Shown here: piece after piece, positions 11,621-22,177 of the stretch
Numbering within the stretch: the stretch's first letter is position 1
Layout: each line of letters opens with the position of its first letter
From: Undaria pinnatifida
Taxonomy: Eukaryota; Sar; Phaeophyceae; Laminariales; Alariaceae
DNA: 64,000 nt
Direction: 5' to 3'
NCBI GenBank assembly: GCA_012845835.1
Contig: JABAKD010000023.1
Coordinates: forward strand, 23,561,108-23,625,107
Notes under the pieces: model-generated
Seen by the model: only the letters and a program-made list of their open reading frames with translations
What the model was told of the DNA's origin: nothing
Database searches by the model: none
Program-made: the position numbers and the translations under genes

Positions 11621-11937
11621 TGTATTCATATATATTGTTGGTACCATTAACATTATTGATGAGGTTTTGTTACTGCTGTACATTTCTAGTGGTAGACGTG
11701 TTGGTACTGTTCTTGTCGTTGGTGTTTTTTGAAGGTATGTATTATGAAAATAAAAAAATGCTGTTAACACTGACGAATCTGACAACTTACTACCTTGGGA
11801 TAGAGTACGTGTAGCAGCTATAATAATAACATTGCTGTTGATGTTCACCCTGAAAACAATCGTAGAACAAACGAGCGGCCGGTGTGTCACGCAGCTTACA
11901 AAGATGAGTATCGACTCGAATTTGTCAGGGCTTTTCA

Positions 11938-12660
11938 CGGGTCAGGTCAAATCTCGCGGGTCGGGTTGGGTCGGGTCGTGTCAGCTGACCCGCCCCGACC
12001 CGCGAGAACTTCGAGACGTATTGACCCGACCCGACCCGACCCGACCCGACCCGATCCGACCCGACCCGATCCGATCCGACCCGACCCGACCCGACACGAC
12101 CCGACCCGAGCCGAGCCGAGCCGACCCGACACAACCCGACCTGACCCGCGAGATTTTGAAAACCTCCTGACCCGACCCGACCCAACCCGCGAGATTTTAA
12201 AGGCCCGTTGACACGACCCGATCCGCCACACTCCGAGTGAACCGCGAGGTGCGGGTTCCACGCGGGTCGGGTCGACTGGACCCGTGATCCGACCCGTGAG
12301 GTTTTGAAAACCTCCTGACCCGACCCGAACCGACCCACGAGATTTGGAAGGCCTGTTGACCCGACCCGATCCGACCCGCCACACTCCGGGTGACTCGTGA
12401 GGTGCGGCTTTCATGCGGGTCGGCTTGACTGGACCTGTGATCCGACCGGTGAGGTTTTGAAAACCTCCTGACCTGACCCGAGCCGAGCCGACCCGCGAGA
12501 TTTTGAGGTTTTAAAAACCTCCTGACCTGACCCAAGCCGAGCCGATCCGCGAGATTTTGAAGGCCTGTTGACCAGACCCGATCCGACCCGCCACACTCCG
12601 GTTGATCCGTGAGGTGCGGGTTTCATGCGGGTCGGGTCGACTGCACCCGTGATATATTTC
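11938..12660. repeat. GACCC pentamer array with about 180-bp higher-order units and an orientation switch
   Basis: The first 45 bases carry the motif as GGGTC. At the palindrome GTCAGCTGAC (about 11986-11995) it flips to GACCC, which then runs almost pure to 12130. From about 12170 three longer units of roughly 180 bp follow, each with CGCGAGATTTTGAA, GACCCGCCACACTCCGG, TGAGGTGCGG and GGTTTTGAAAACCTCCTGACC blocks. Arg/Pro/Asp/Gly/Val frames in it are repeat products. Confidence 0.9.
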
Positions 12661-12899
12661 ACTGGTCAAAGTCGAACAGTCACGGGTCAAACATGTCTAG
12701 ATATGAACCTTGGTCGGTTGGTTAGTTCTTGGTCCCTCGTACTTTTCCCAAGATGTCGTGTTCTATCGTTCTTTCTACCGGTATTGTTTGCAGCATTATT
12801 ATGTGGTGTGCGCGCGAAGAAAGATAAAAGAGACCGCAACCCACGCACGCATGAGCAATTGCCGCGCTCGGAGAGCTAGATCACCGGGTCGACCCGACG

Positions 12900-13332
12900 A
12901 GCGACCCGACGAGCGCAAGCTAGTTATCTATGCAGTCTCCGGCCCCGTCAAGCAGCCCAGCTGAGCCGCCGCCGGCAGCAAGCCCACAACTGGGGTGGTT
13001 GATCTGTCAGCAGGGGCTGCGACCCGCGAGGATGCGTTGTCTGCTGCTGGTTTGCTTGCTGCTGCCAGTGCTGCTGCTGCTGCTTCGACGACGATTGCTC
13101 TTGCTTTTTTATGTTTGGTCACACTTCGTACAGGTATGACAATTATCGCTACTGTACCTATCTATGCAGTGTCCGGCCCCGGCAAACAGCCTCGCTGAGC
13201 AGCCTCCGGGGACATGCCCACAACGGGGGCCGTAGATCTGTCAACAGGGGCTGCAATCCACAAGAATCCGAGATCTGCTGCTGGTGCTTGCTGGTGCTGC
13301 TTCAGCTGCTGCTGTTGCTTCGAGGACGACGA
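12900..13332. repeat. tandem duplication (about 235 bp), second unit split by Copia
   Basis: 12929-13160 and 13163-13332 share CTATGCAGT.TCCGGCCCCG, AGCCCACAAC or GCCCACAACG, GATCTGTCA.CAGGGGCTGC and the CTGCTGCTG..TTCGA.GACGA stretch. Unit 2 stops at the Copia left LTR and resumes at 19039 with CCGCCCTTGCCTTTTTA, the equivalent of unit 1 around 13095-13115. Confidence 0.8.
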
Positions 13333-13726
13333 CGTTCGATGTGGTTTGACCCAACAAACAATAGGAGAAACATGCGGTGGCTACTTTGGGTCAGCGGGAT
13401 ATTGTAGTATTGGAATGATACGTGGAATATTCCTATAGGTGCCTGTGGAACGCTGAGAACAGTCCTAAGAACTTTCTGGTATTAGCATTATGGAATTTCG
13501 GGACTTCAGAAGAGTACCCCGTGGTACATGGAGCCGAGCACGTAGGTTTCGCATACCGGCGCCTACTCGCCCACTCCATCTCTTCCCCTCTGATCAGCAT
13601 CCAGGACAAGTTGATAAAAACATCTATATACCAAGTCCTTCACATTGTCTATTGCAGCGAAGCTCGCGCCCTGACACTGGGGTGCAAGAAGCACGTTATT
13701 CTTTGCATAACCGATTTATTTCAACA
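13333..13726 (+). repeat. 5' LTR of the Copia element
   Basis: Homologous to 18631-19038 from GTTCGATGT to TTTATTTCAACA. The partner LTR starts TG and both end CA. Confidence 0.9.
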
Positions 13727-13749
13727 CGTTAACGTGAACATGTATTAAA

Positions 13750-14900
13750 TCGGCACAGTGTCTGGAAGCGAGGTCGACGGAAAAAAAGTCAAACAACAAA
13801 AAGAGATTATGGAGATGCTGAGATCACTGGTGCTCAGGCAAGGCCAACTGCAGGAGCGGGTGGCCAACGACCGTGCCCGAGTCCAGCCCTAGCAACGAAC
13901 AGCAAGATGGAGTCCGAACCGGTGGGAATTTGCCAGACCCTGGTGTTGTACGCGTAGGCGAGGCTAGTAGGGACGAGGAGTTCGTAGACAGAGTGAATGT
14001 TGGCCCGCGAGCATTTAGTAGTATCAAGCAGGCAGTGCCCAAATTCTGCGGTAAGTCGGAGAATGTTCCAGTGTGGAGTACGCGTTTTGAGGCGTTTGTA
14101 TCAATGAGTGGATGCATGGGTTCTCTGCTCCGACATTGAGGTTGCTGTAGCTGATACCACGAAGGACACCCAGTATTTTATCTCTCAAGGTTTGACGCAC
14201 CAGAAGCGCACGAGTCGCGTGGATATGTTTGGCAGAAAGCATGACTAACACTGACCTGCTCGACAGAGTGTTTGTAAAGCAGTCTCCGAGCGATGCTTGG
14301 AAAATCGCGATTGTTTTCTGCCGAGATCAATTGGTACGCAAATCAATGGTCGGATGCCTTCGACGCTGTGAAGATGGAAAAGGGAGAAGAGCCCATGCAA
14401 TTCTTGAGCCGTGTAGACGAGATTGCTTGTACTTTTGCTTCGCTTGGTGTGCCAGATTGGAGGGCGACGTAAACCGAAAATTGGTAAGGGTTTTGACGGA
14501 TGACTACGAAATTGAGCAACGCACGCCTTATATCGAGATGATATAACTCGAGCAGAGATCAAGAATATAGTCCGACAGAGGTACCTGAGACTTCCCGTAT
14601 TGAGGGGCAAGAATAGGACAAGCACTGTTTTCGAGTGGAGTCGCCCAAGGTGATCGCGGGGGTGGTCGTGGGGGTAGCCGTGGTGGTGGTCGCGGATCCA
14701 ACCGTACCAATGGTGGATCGTGGAACAAGGAATCGGCGAATGCAAGAACTATCGAAGGTAGCAACAATCCCCCCGCCCACAACCAAACCATCCCTCAAAT
14801 AGAGTACGATAAGGAAAGGGCAAGTGTATCCGTGCTTGGAACTCAGGCGCATGCGGTACCAGTAAAAGGCTCGATTCACCCCGGCTTTGGAGAGGACGTC
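13750..14900 (+). pseudogene. Copia gag region
   Basis: Helical segments such as FISQGLTHQKRTSRVDM (about 14170-14230) and a basic Gly/Arg-rich stretch near 14640-14740 match the layout of Copia gag (UBN2-like core, then a nucleic-acid-binding tail). Fossil. Confidence 0.6.
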
Positions 14901-15049
14901 TGACGGGCGTGCACAGGGACAGAACAATAGCGGTGAGACCGTGTGCCGTCTTGCGAATGCTATGCTTAGTGGTAGTGATGACTCATGTGCTGTGGAACGT
15001 AGGGATAGCTTGAGAATTTCGCAAAGCAATGGACAGCAGACAGTGGCGC

Positions 15050-16918
15050 CTCATTCCACATGACTCATTCAGCTGACCCGTTGAGTGACGTACGACTGCG
15101 CAACCACAAGATTAGGATCGGTGACAACCACCTGATCGACGGTGTGGGTTATGGCACGCTCACTGTAGTCTTTCCCGGAGATCTGACTGTTAAACTGTTG
15201 GATGTTGGCTACGTGCCGGCTTTGGCGTTCAAATTGTTTTCGCTGATGGCCGCGCATGAGCATGGAGTAGGTTTCATGACCGAGGAGGAGGGCTTGTGCA
15301 TTTCACGTTTCAATGGGAGGTTGAGGTTCGAGGATGATGGATCTAGTTACTTCAACTTCGCGTACAAAATAGAGCCAGACAACGGCTATGTGCCGTTTCC
15401 CCTCTTGACCCCTGACTTCACTGAGAACCGCGCCAAAAAATGATCGCGATTCTCCAAAGGTGCTTCCCGTGTTGCCCCCGGTAGTGCCGCTTCTGCTGAG
15501 ATTGCTGTAGACGTCAACGTATTCCATCGCGTGCATGGTCACTCTAATTAACTGCTGTTGATAGAGACTGCGAACTCACTTGGTGTAGAACTGTTAGGAA
15601 CTCTTAAGACCCTGCACTGTCTGTGCTATGGCGAGAGGTTACCGCAAGCCTATCCCCAGCAGTGCTAAGTCACGTGCTTCAGAGACATTGGGACGGGTCT
15701 TCGTTGACCTGAGTGGCCCTAAGAGAACTCGTTCTCTAGTGGGTAAGAGGTACCTGGTATATCATACTAGTGAAGGATGATTTCTCTCGTTAGGTGTGGG
15801 TATACTCTGTGAGGCACAAATCGGAAGCCGCAGACGCGTTTAGGAAGTTTTTGGCTGATGTACACGCCGACGGTGTCTGGTCGAAGGTAGAGATTGCAAG
15901 GTCCGACACGGGGGAGTATTATATGGTGGTGAGTTTGGAGAGGTGTGCAAACTGTATTGCATCAAGCAGGAATTTACAAACGCTAACAGCCCAAAAAAGA
16001 ATGGTGAAGAGAGCGCTGGGCATAATTCAGAACGAAGTACTTGCCGCGGGCATCCAGGCTCCTATCATTTTCCTGATCGTTCAATTACCGCCAACCGGGT
16101 CCCTGTGGGCAGAAACGGTGCATTGGTCTTGTGACGGCCTGAACCACACCGCAGTCACTGCCAACCCTGGTACCAAGTCTCCGCATGAGATGTGGCATGG
16201 TACTGCCGACCCTGCCTCACCACACCCGCGCCTTCGCGCAGCGTACTGCCGGTGGAACCGCCCGTCCAAGTCGTCACCCCGGGCCGAGAGCTGTTTATAC
16301 CTCGGGACGGGCATCGAGCACCCACGTGAGTCTTTGCGGGTGCTCACGCGGGCGAACAAAGTGGTGGAGACTCGAGAGGTGAGGTGGGAGGCGACGCTTG
16401 ATGTGGAATCCCCGTCAACCCAGCTGCCGGAGATTCCGGAGCAGGGAGGGACGCAGAGAATAGAGGACGCGCCAGGGCTGCAAAGGACGGAGGATTTTGT
16501 CTCCGATTCGACGACTTCCCTACCGAGATTGGGGAGGGGAATTCCTCACCAACTTCGTGTGGTGCCTCCGATGACGCAAGCTAGTGGCGATTTTCGAGCC
16601 GAAGATGTAGAACAGAACGATACATCAACGGCCAGCAGCGAATCGTCCGACAGCGATTTCTCCCTTGAGGCTGGGAGTGACGTGTCAACCTCGAACAGTG
16701 GAGCCCTGAGCGACACGTCAACCTCTGACGGTGAAGCTCTGGGCGCCCCTGAAAGTGGAGCACAGACCCCGACGGCGGTCTGGACTGCTGCACGCCAACT
16801 TAAAGCGCACATGTCAGAACTGGGCAATGGTGAAGATATTCGGGAGGGCCGTACGAGGGCGCAGACCAGGGCGCTCAACCGGGAAGCGGCGGCGGGGCCG
16901 ATCAGTGCGATCCTGTGA
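15050..16918 (+). pseudogene. Copia protease-integrase region
   Basis: A frame at 15060-15443 with LLDVGYVPALAFKLFSL matches the segment linking protease to the GAG-pre-integrase zinc region (LxxVLYVPxLxxNLLSV in the family). Further on, PHEMWHGTADP, near 16170, equals the SPYELWHGxxP block after the integrase core, and a long Ser/Asp/Glu-rich linker leads towards reverse transcriptase. Fossil. Confidence 0.8.
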
Positions 16919-16989
16919 AGGAGGCCGCATTTTCCAGGTGCAACTGGCTGCGACTGAGACGGGGCGCGAGAAGACGAAGTTACCGGATT

Positions 16990-17640
16990 GTCTTGTCAAA
17001 GAGGCGGATTCGGAACCAACGTCTTATACCGCCGCGCGTTCGTTAAAACATTCAGACATTTGGATGGACGCGATGACATCGGAGTTTGATGGCCTCGAAG
17101 CTGCTGGAGCCTTTGCAGAGGTTCCGAACTTCCCGCCACTAGCAAAGTCGTGGAGTCAAAGTGGCTGTTAAAGTGGAATGGCGACGCGCACGGCATGATA
17201 GATGGAGCTAAGGCACGGTTGGCAGCTAAGGGCTATAACCAGGGTGAGGGAATTCACTACTTCGAAACGTTTGCCCCCACCGCCTCGACCACTCTAACCG
17301 ACTCATTGCAACAATGGCGTGCAAGCCTGATTGGGACTTGAGACACTTGGACGTTGACCAGGCCTTCATTCAGGCAGAGTTGGATACCGATATTTTCTTG
17401 AGACTTCTCCCTGGGTGTGGAAAGATGTCGGGTATGGTAGTCATACTCAAAAAAGCCCTTGACGGGCTGAAGCAGAGTGGTCGATCATGGAACAAGCTAC
17501 AGTCGTCAACCTTGGTAGAATGTGGATTTGAGCATTGCCTGGTAGACCCGTGCGTGTTTCGATTGATGTCGAATGCCGCGGTTGTAGCGATGCTGGTGGT
17601 CCACGTGAACGACCTTTTGATCGCAGCAATCAATAGGTAA
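16990..17640 (+). pseudogene. Copia reverse transcriptase region
   Basis: KARLAAKGYNQGEGIHYFET is the classic Copia RT start; then LDVDQAFIQAELD, LKKALDGLKQSGRSW and VVHVNDLLI follow in the expected order. Fossil. Confidence 0.9.
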
Positions 17641-17732
17641 CTGATGCGGTAGTTGCTGACTTCAACAAGATATTTCCGATCAAACATCTAGGCGAGGTAC
17701 GTGGTACATGGGTAGCGAGTACAGGAGGGATC

Positions 17733-18480
17733 GTGAAAAGGGAACCCTGGAAATTTCGCACTGAGTTAATCAGAAACGTTGCTGACCGTTTCGGTATCAC
17801 TAAGACCAGCCCAATCCCTGCTTCACCGTCGTTGGACCTCAAGCACGTGAGTGATGAGGAGCCGGCGATGAACGCGAATTTCCGCGAAATTGTGGGAAGT
17901 CTGATGTGGAATGCAAACCAGACGAGACCAGACATCTCCAATGCAGCGCGAGCGATTGCGCGGTTCTCGCACGATCCTAAGGAAGCATACGTTAAGGCTG
18001 TTAGGAAGATTCTCGAGTACTTGAGCGATACGGCTCACTTGGGCTTGACTTTAAGCAGAGAAAGTAAGTTGGAGGATGTACAGTTGGAGTATGACATAAC
18101 GACGCACGTAGACGCAGATTACGCCCACAGAGCCGAGGGCAGGCGTTCGGTCTCTGGCGTAGCTGTTTGCTGCGGACGTACGCTTGCATCCTGGTTTTCT
18201 AGAACGCAGAAATGCGTTACATTCTCCAGCACCGAGGCCGAGTATGTGGCGATGGCCGAGGGGGTGAAGGAGGCCTTGTACGTGCGAGGAGTGTTGTTTT
18301 TCTTGATGCCTAGTCTTGAATCGCCGAATATTGGATTGCTTGACAATAACTAAGGGGGCGATGGACTTAGCCAAAACCCCGCTGAGCTCGTCCAACAGCA
18401 AGCACATCGATCTGAGGTATCACTTTTTGCGCGAGTTGGTGGGGAAGGGAGACTTTTCCGTGAAGTAACTAAGGACAGAG
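17733..18480 (+). pseudogene. Copia RT thumb and RNase H region
   Basis: Contains IVGSLMWNANQTRPDIS, THVDADYAHRAEGRRSVSG and FSSTEAEYVAMAEGVKEAL, the standard Copia RNase H signatures with their acidic residues. The frame ends near 18353 in the region that normally carries the last RNase H helix and a KHIDLRYHFLRE-like block (seen at about 18400-18440). Fossil. Confidence 0.92.
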
Positions 18481-18630
18481 GACCAACGTGTGGAAATTCT
18501 CACGAAAGCGGTCGCTCGGGAGAGTTTTAAAAAACACCGCGATTTTTTGTTGGGGATATAACAGTTATGTCGCAAAATGCTGCTGGTAGTTATTTCCATG
18601 GCTTGTTAGTTGTTCGAGCGCCGGGAAGGG

Positions 18631-19038
18631 TGTTCGATGTAGCTTGGCTCAACAAACAATAGTAGAAACAATGCAGGGGCTACTTTGGGTTATCCGACAG
18701 GGTATTGCGGGATATTGTAGACGGGAATGATACGTGGAATATTCCTGTGGGTCCTTGTGGAATGCTAGGAACAGCCCTAAGAACTTTCTGGTATTAGAAT
18801 TATGGAATTTCGGGACTTCGGAAGAGTACCCCATGGTACATGGAGCCGAGCACGTAGGCTTCGCATACCGGCGCCTACCCACCCACTCCATCTCTTCCCC
18901 TCTGATCAGCATCCGGGACAAGTTAATAAAGATATCTATATACCATGTTCTTCACACTGTGTGTTGCAGTGAAGCTCGCGCCCTGAGACTGGGGTGCAGG
19001 CAGCACATTGTTCTTTGCATAACCGATTTATTTCAACA
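18631..19038 (+). repeat. 3' LTR of the Copia element
   Basis: Starts TGTTCGATGT and ends TTTCAACA; followed by the GACGA target duplication. Confidence 0.9.
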
Positions 19039-19436
19039 GACGACCGCCCTTGCCTTTTTACATTTCGTACTGGAATGATAAAACTCTTACCGGGTATCCA
19101 ATCAATGTGTACGTATACGTCGTACATGGGTTCTTATTCAATACTGTCATATGTCGTCTTTATTGTTGCACCCTGCAATGCAGCAGTGAAAGATTGTGAC
19201 CTGCCTTGTTTTAGGTTACTTGGATGGATGACAATATACCTGAATAATACTTACGGCTTCAGGGATTCGCGTAGTAATAGTTCATGCCTGGTACGAGAAG
19301 TTGCTGTCTGGTTCATATTTCTGGACGCTATGATAACATACGATCGGAGTAACGGGACGAGCGAGGCTATCATCATCATAACATCACCGTTAAAACATCA
19401 TCATAACATCATCACAACATCATCATAACATTTCGG
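19039..19436. other. pre-insertion flank and ATC-rich microsatellite
   Basis: 19039-19110 continues the tandem duplication interrupted by Copia. 19366-19434 is an imperfect (CATCATAA)n run. No gene is seen. Confidence 0.6.
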
Positions 19437-19910
19437 ATCCGCGGGTCCGACCCGGAGGGTGCCGGCACGACAAGGACCCTCTCGCAGGCAGCTGTAAATG
19501 TGAAAAAGGCGACTCCGCAGGCCAGATCCGCAGGTTCGACCTGCAGGTCAGCCAAAAACAACCCGCGGGCCATGGTGGCTTGATCTGCGAGTGACCCTTA
19601 TCTCGCGGGGTATGACCCGACCCGCGAGATTTCAAATTATCTTGATCCGACCAGGCCCGACCCGGGAAAATTTCGAGACGTCTTGACCCGACCCGATCCG
19701 ACCCGCGAGATTTCAAAACCTCTTGACCCGACCTGACCAGACCCGCGAGATGGAAAAAAGCCCTTGACCCGACCCGACCCGACCCGACCCGACCCGACCC
19801 GACCCGACCCGCGACATTTCAAAACTTCTTCACCCGACTCGACCCGTGAGCTTCTAATACACATTGACCAGACCCGACCCGACCCGCGACAATTTGACAC
19901 TCCCCTGCCC
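19437..19910. repeat. second GACCC array
   Basis: Imperfect units with GACCCGCGAGATTTCAAA separated by CTTGACCCGACC words, and a pure pentamer run at 19765-19810. Same motif set as 11938-12660 but without the 180-bp units. Confidence 0.88.
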
Positions 19911-20040
19911 GTAAAAAGCCCCCCCCCAAAAAAATAACTAAAACCTTGAGTCAGAATGAAAAAAAAGTCAAAACTGAGCGAGATAGCCGCTCCCACATTT
20001 ATTCTCGTTCTGGGACCTAACGCAGGCGCTTGGCCACGTC

Positions 20041-20179
20041 CTAACATAGTGTTAGCACGGGAGGAGTAATCACGGTGATGCGGTAACATAGTGTTACCTG
20101 GAAACCCACGAATGTGAACACACCTTAAAGTTAAGACTGCTGGATCCCGTCCAGCTCCGGTACAGTAACACTATGTTAC
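20041..20179. repeat. three near-identical palindromes
   Basis: CTAACATAGTGTTAG (20041-20055), GGTAACATAGTGTTACC (20082-20098) and GTAACACTATGTTAC (20165-20179). Each is an inverted repeat of the GTAACA half-site around a 3-5 base centre. They lie about 300-440 bp before the ORF at 20485. Confidence 0.7.
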
Positions 20180-20484
20180 GCGATAATCCGTCCTTGTACC
20201 AACACCGCAATATGTTGGGATTTTACCATAGACGTTTCATCACTTTAATATGCCCAAATCGTAGGGCTGTGAGTCGGCACGACTAAAGTCATTGACTAGT
20301 TATTAGTCAGACTACTAGTCAGGCGTGAAACGGAGGTGCCGACTTTCCGACTTATTGGGTTTCCTTAAATGTAAGAAGGATTTATTAATGCGGGGTGCAG
20401 CTGTTAACGTGACTTACAGCGGGCTGCGGATACCCCCTCGACACTGCAGCGCACAGCGGGGGATCCACAAACACACACGTACAT

Positions 20485-21011
20485 ATGGCGGAACAGCCGA
20501 TCTCTCTCGACGGTGCCGACGGCGTCAGCCCTGGCGCACCCAATGCCAACGCTGAGGGCGAAGATCCCGTCGGCGAAGTTGCGGCCATTATCGTCCCACG
20601 GACTACCTTGGCGAGTGCACGCGACCCCAAAACGGTGCTCTACCGCGTACAGCATGAGCGGAGGCGCAGAAAGCCGCTCATATCCAACAACCTGCTGCGG
20701 AAATTTTTTATTGTCTACCTCAAGGACTCGCTTCCTGGCATAGCCGTGGCAAGCTTTGCGAGGCGAACGGCAAATTTGCCGATGCCGAGGGGAGGTTCGA
20801 GTCCCCTACCCATTTCAGGCAGCATCCAGACACTACGAGGAAAGGCCATCGCGAGGCCCTGAAAGAACTTGAGGCGCGTGGGGCGGGTAGCAAGGGCGGC
20901 GACAATGGCAGGGCCCCGAGCGAGAAGGATGCAAGGAGCATCATTACCTACAACGACGGCGTCAAGCCATTCACGAGAAAGATGGTTCGGTTCATCTCCG
21001 ACAGCTACTAG
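20485..21011 (+). CDS. unrecognised GC-rich coding stretch, two frames
   Basis: Starts at ATG 20485 after a CACACACGTACAT leader and reads an acidic N-terminus (about residues 1-40), then RTTLASARDPKTVLYRVQ, a basic patch and LLRKFFIVYLKDSLPG. That frame runs on to 20862 without coding character. A second frame from about 20738 (HSRGKLCEANGKFADAEG) keeps a strong C/G-ending codon bias to KMVRFISDSY and a stop at 21011. Either a short intron or a frameshift at about 20735-20745 joins the two; GGCATAG there could be an acceptor. I recognise no family. It could be a gene fragment or the N-terminus of a transposase, being close to repeats on both sides. Confidence 0.35.
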
Positions 21012-21226
21012 GCGTTTTCGGTGAGCACACTCTCACATGTACAATGCCTGGAGATACAAAATGATGCATTACCAATATCAAAGATGAAACTCTAAATTGT
21101 TTAATTATCAATAGCACAAACCTCGATATTGTATAAACTGATTTACTTCTCAACAGAACCAACCTCACGCTCGCAAAATCCAAATGAGTAACATTATACC
21201 GGGTGTCACAAATTATCTGCCTTTTA

Positions 21227-22030
21227 AACCAATGACAATGGAAAGCCGCTAAAACGTTTCCAATTTTTTTTTGGGGAATATTTGCTGAACGATTCCGGGT
21301 AACGCCGCTATTGGGGAATAACGATTAATATTGTTTTCTGGCTCTTTTCTTGGCCATGCGGTCCAACAGGTCAGTTTGTCTATTTTTCATCAAACCTTGA
21401 TCAACGTTGCCCACCAAACACGATTGAACTTCGATCGCGAGACAAAGCTAACCCATGGTCAGTGCTCTTCGCTCCAGACAAGGCCACATGCGTGTAAGTG
21501 ACAGCGCTGAAGAGTTCATCTCGATCCATGCCCTAGGTCGTGAGAGATTGCTTGTGTTGTCCTGAGGTCTTCCGTCACATCCTCTCAAAATTCTGTTTTT
21601 CGCCCGTTGGGAGACGATAGAGCGTTCTTGTCTCAGTCTTCTACACACCAGCCGCTGAATGTGTGTTTAACCGAAGCCCGATCGGCGCCCGCCACAAATC
21701 CCCGGCCGTAGGGTGATCGATGTACACCAAGGGGGGGTCGGGGCCCCTAACGAGCTTGCCACGTTTAGCGCTCACGACGCTGTCGTTGATTTTATCGAAC
21801 GAAGCGTGTGGAGAACCCGAAATTACGCCGCGTCGAACACAACATCTGCGTGAGAATTTCTCAAGCTGGTGTTGGCCAAGATCGACGCGAGAAAAAGTTT
21901 TATTTAACGGAATTATGGAAAGTTTCAAAAACTATCAATACAAAAATTGGGCCCATAGGCGACCGTTCAGGCAAAGGTTGGCTGAGGTCTTGGGGGATTT
22001 CAAACTCTTGTCCTTCTCTCGTCACCGGTT
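21227..22030 (-). mobile_element. Harbinger-like MITE family, copy B (complete)
   Basis: 804 bp, bounded by AACCAATGACAATGGAA on the left and its imperfect complement ending GTCACCGGTT on the right. TTA stands on both sides (21224-21226 and 22031-22033). The empty homologous site is at about 30293-30300. Three-base TTA/TAA duplications are typical of PIF/Harbinger; no transposase is encoded. Confidence 0.88.
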
Positions 22031-22081
22031 TTACTGTCTAGTACGTATACAAAAAATATTGCCATGAAACGGATTAACTAA

Positions 22082-22177
22082 CTGAGTTAAATCGACACAC
22101 GACGCGTATGAAAAAACGTGGAAGTGTGGTGAGCTAAAGCTTTATTTTTCTCCATCCGCCGGAGGATGAAAAAAAAA
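22082..22177 (+). mobile_element. ultra-short SINE-like retroposon, copy 2
   Basis: 96 bp from CTGAGTTAAATCGAC to a poly-A tail, flanked by AACTAA at 22076-22081 and 22178-22183. The paralogous sequence at 30340-30350 has a single ACTAA and no insert, which proves insertion. Confidence 0.9.

Larger units (their letters stand above)
13333..19038 (+). mobile_element. Ty1/Copia LTR retrotransposon, nearly full length, broken
   Basis: LTRs at 13333-13726 and 18631-19038 flank gag, protease/integrase, reverse transcriptase and RNase H in that order. Integrase before reverse transcriptase is diagnostic of Copia. GACGA stands on both outer sides (13328-13332 and 19039-19043). A purine-rich run ending GGGAAGGG lies just before the right LTR and fits a polypurine tract. 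The LTRs differ at roughly one base in ten by eye, so the copy is not recent. It carries several breaks and cannot be active as it stands. Confidence 0.93.

Noticed and set aside
11832-12662. Long Arg/Pro/Asp and Gly/Arg/Val frames on both strands
   Set aside because: Products of the GACCC array, open because the repeat lacks stop codons.
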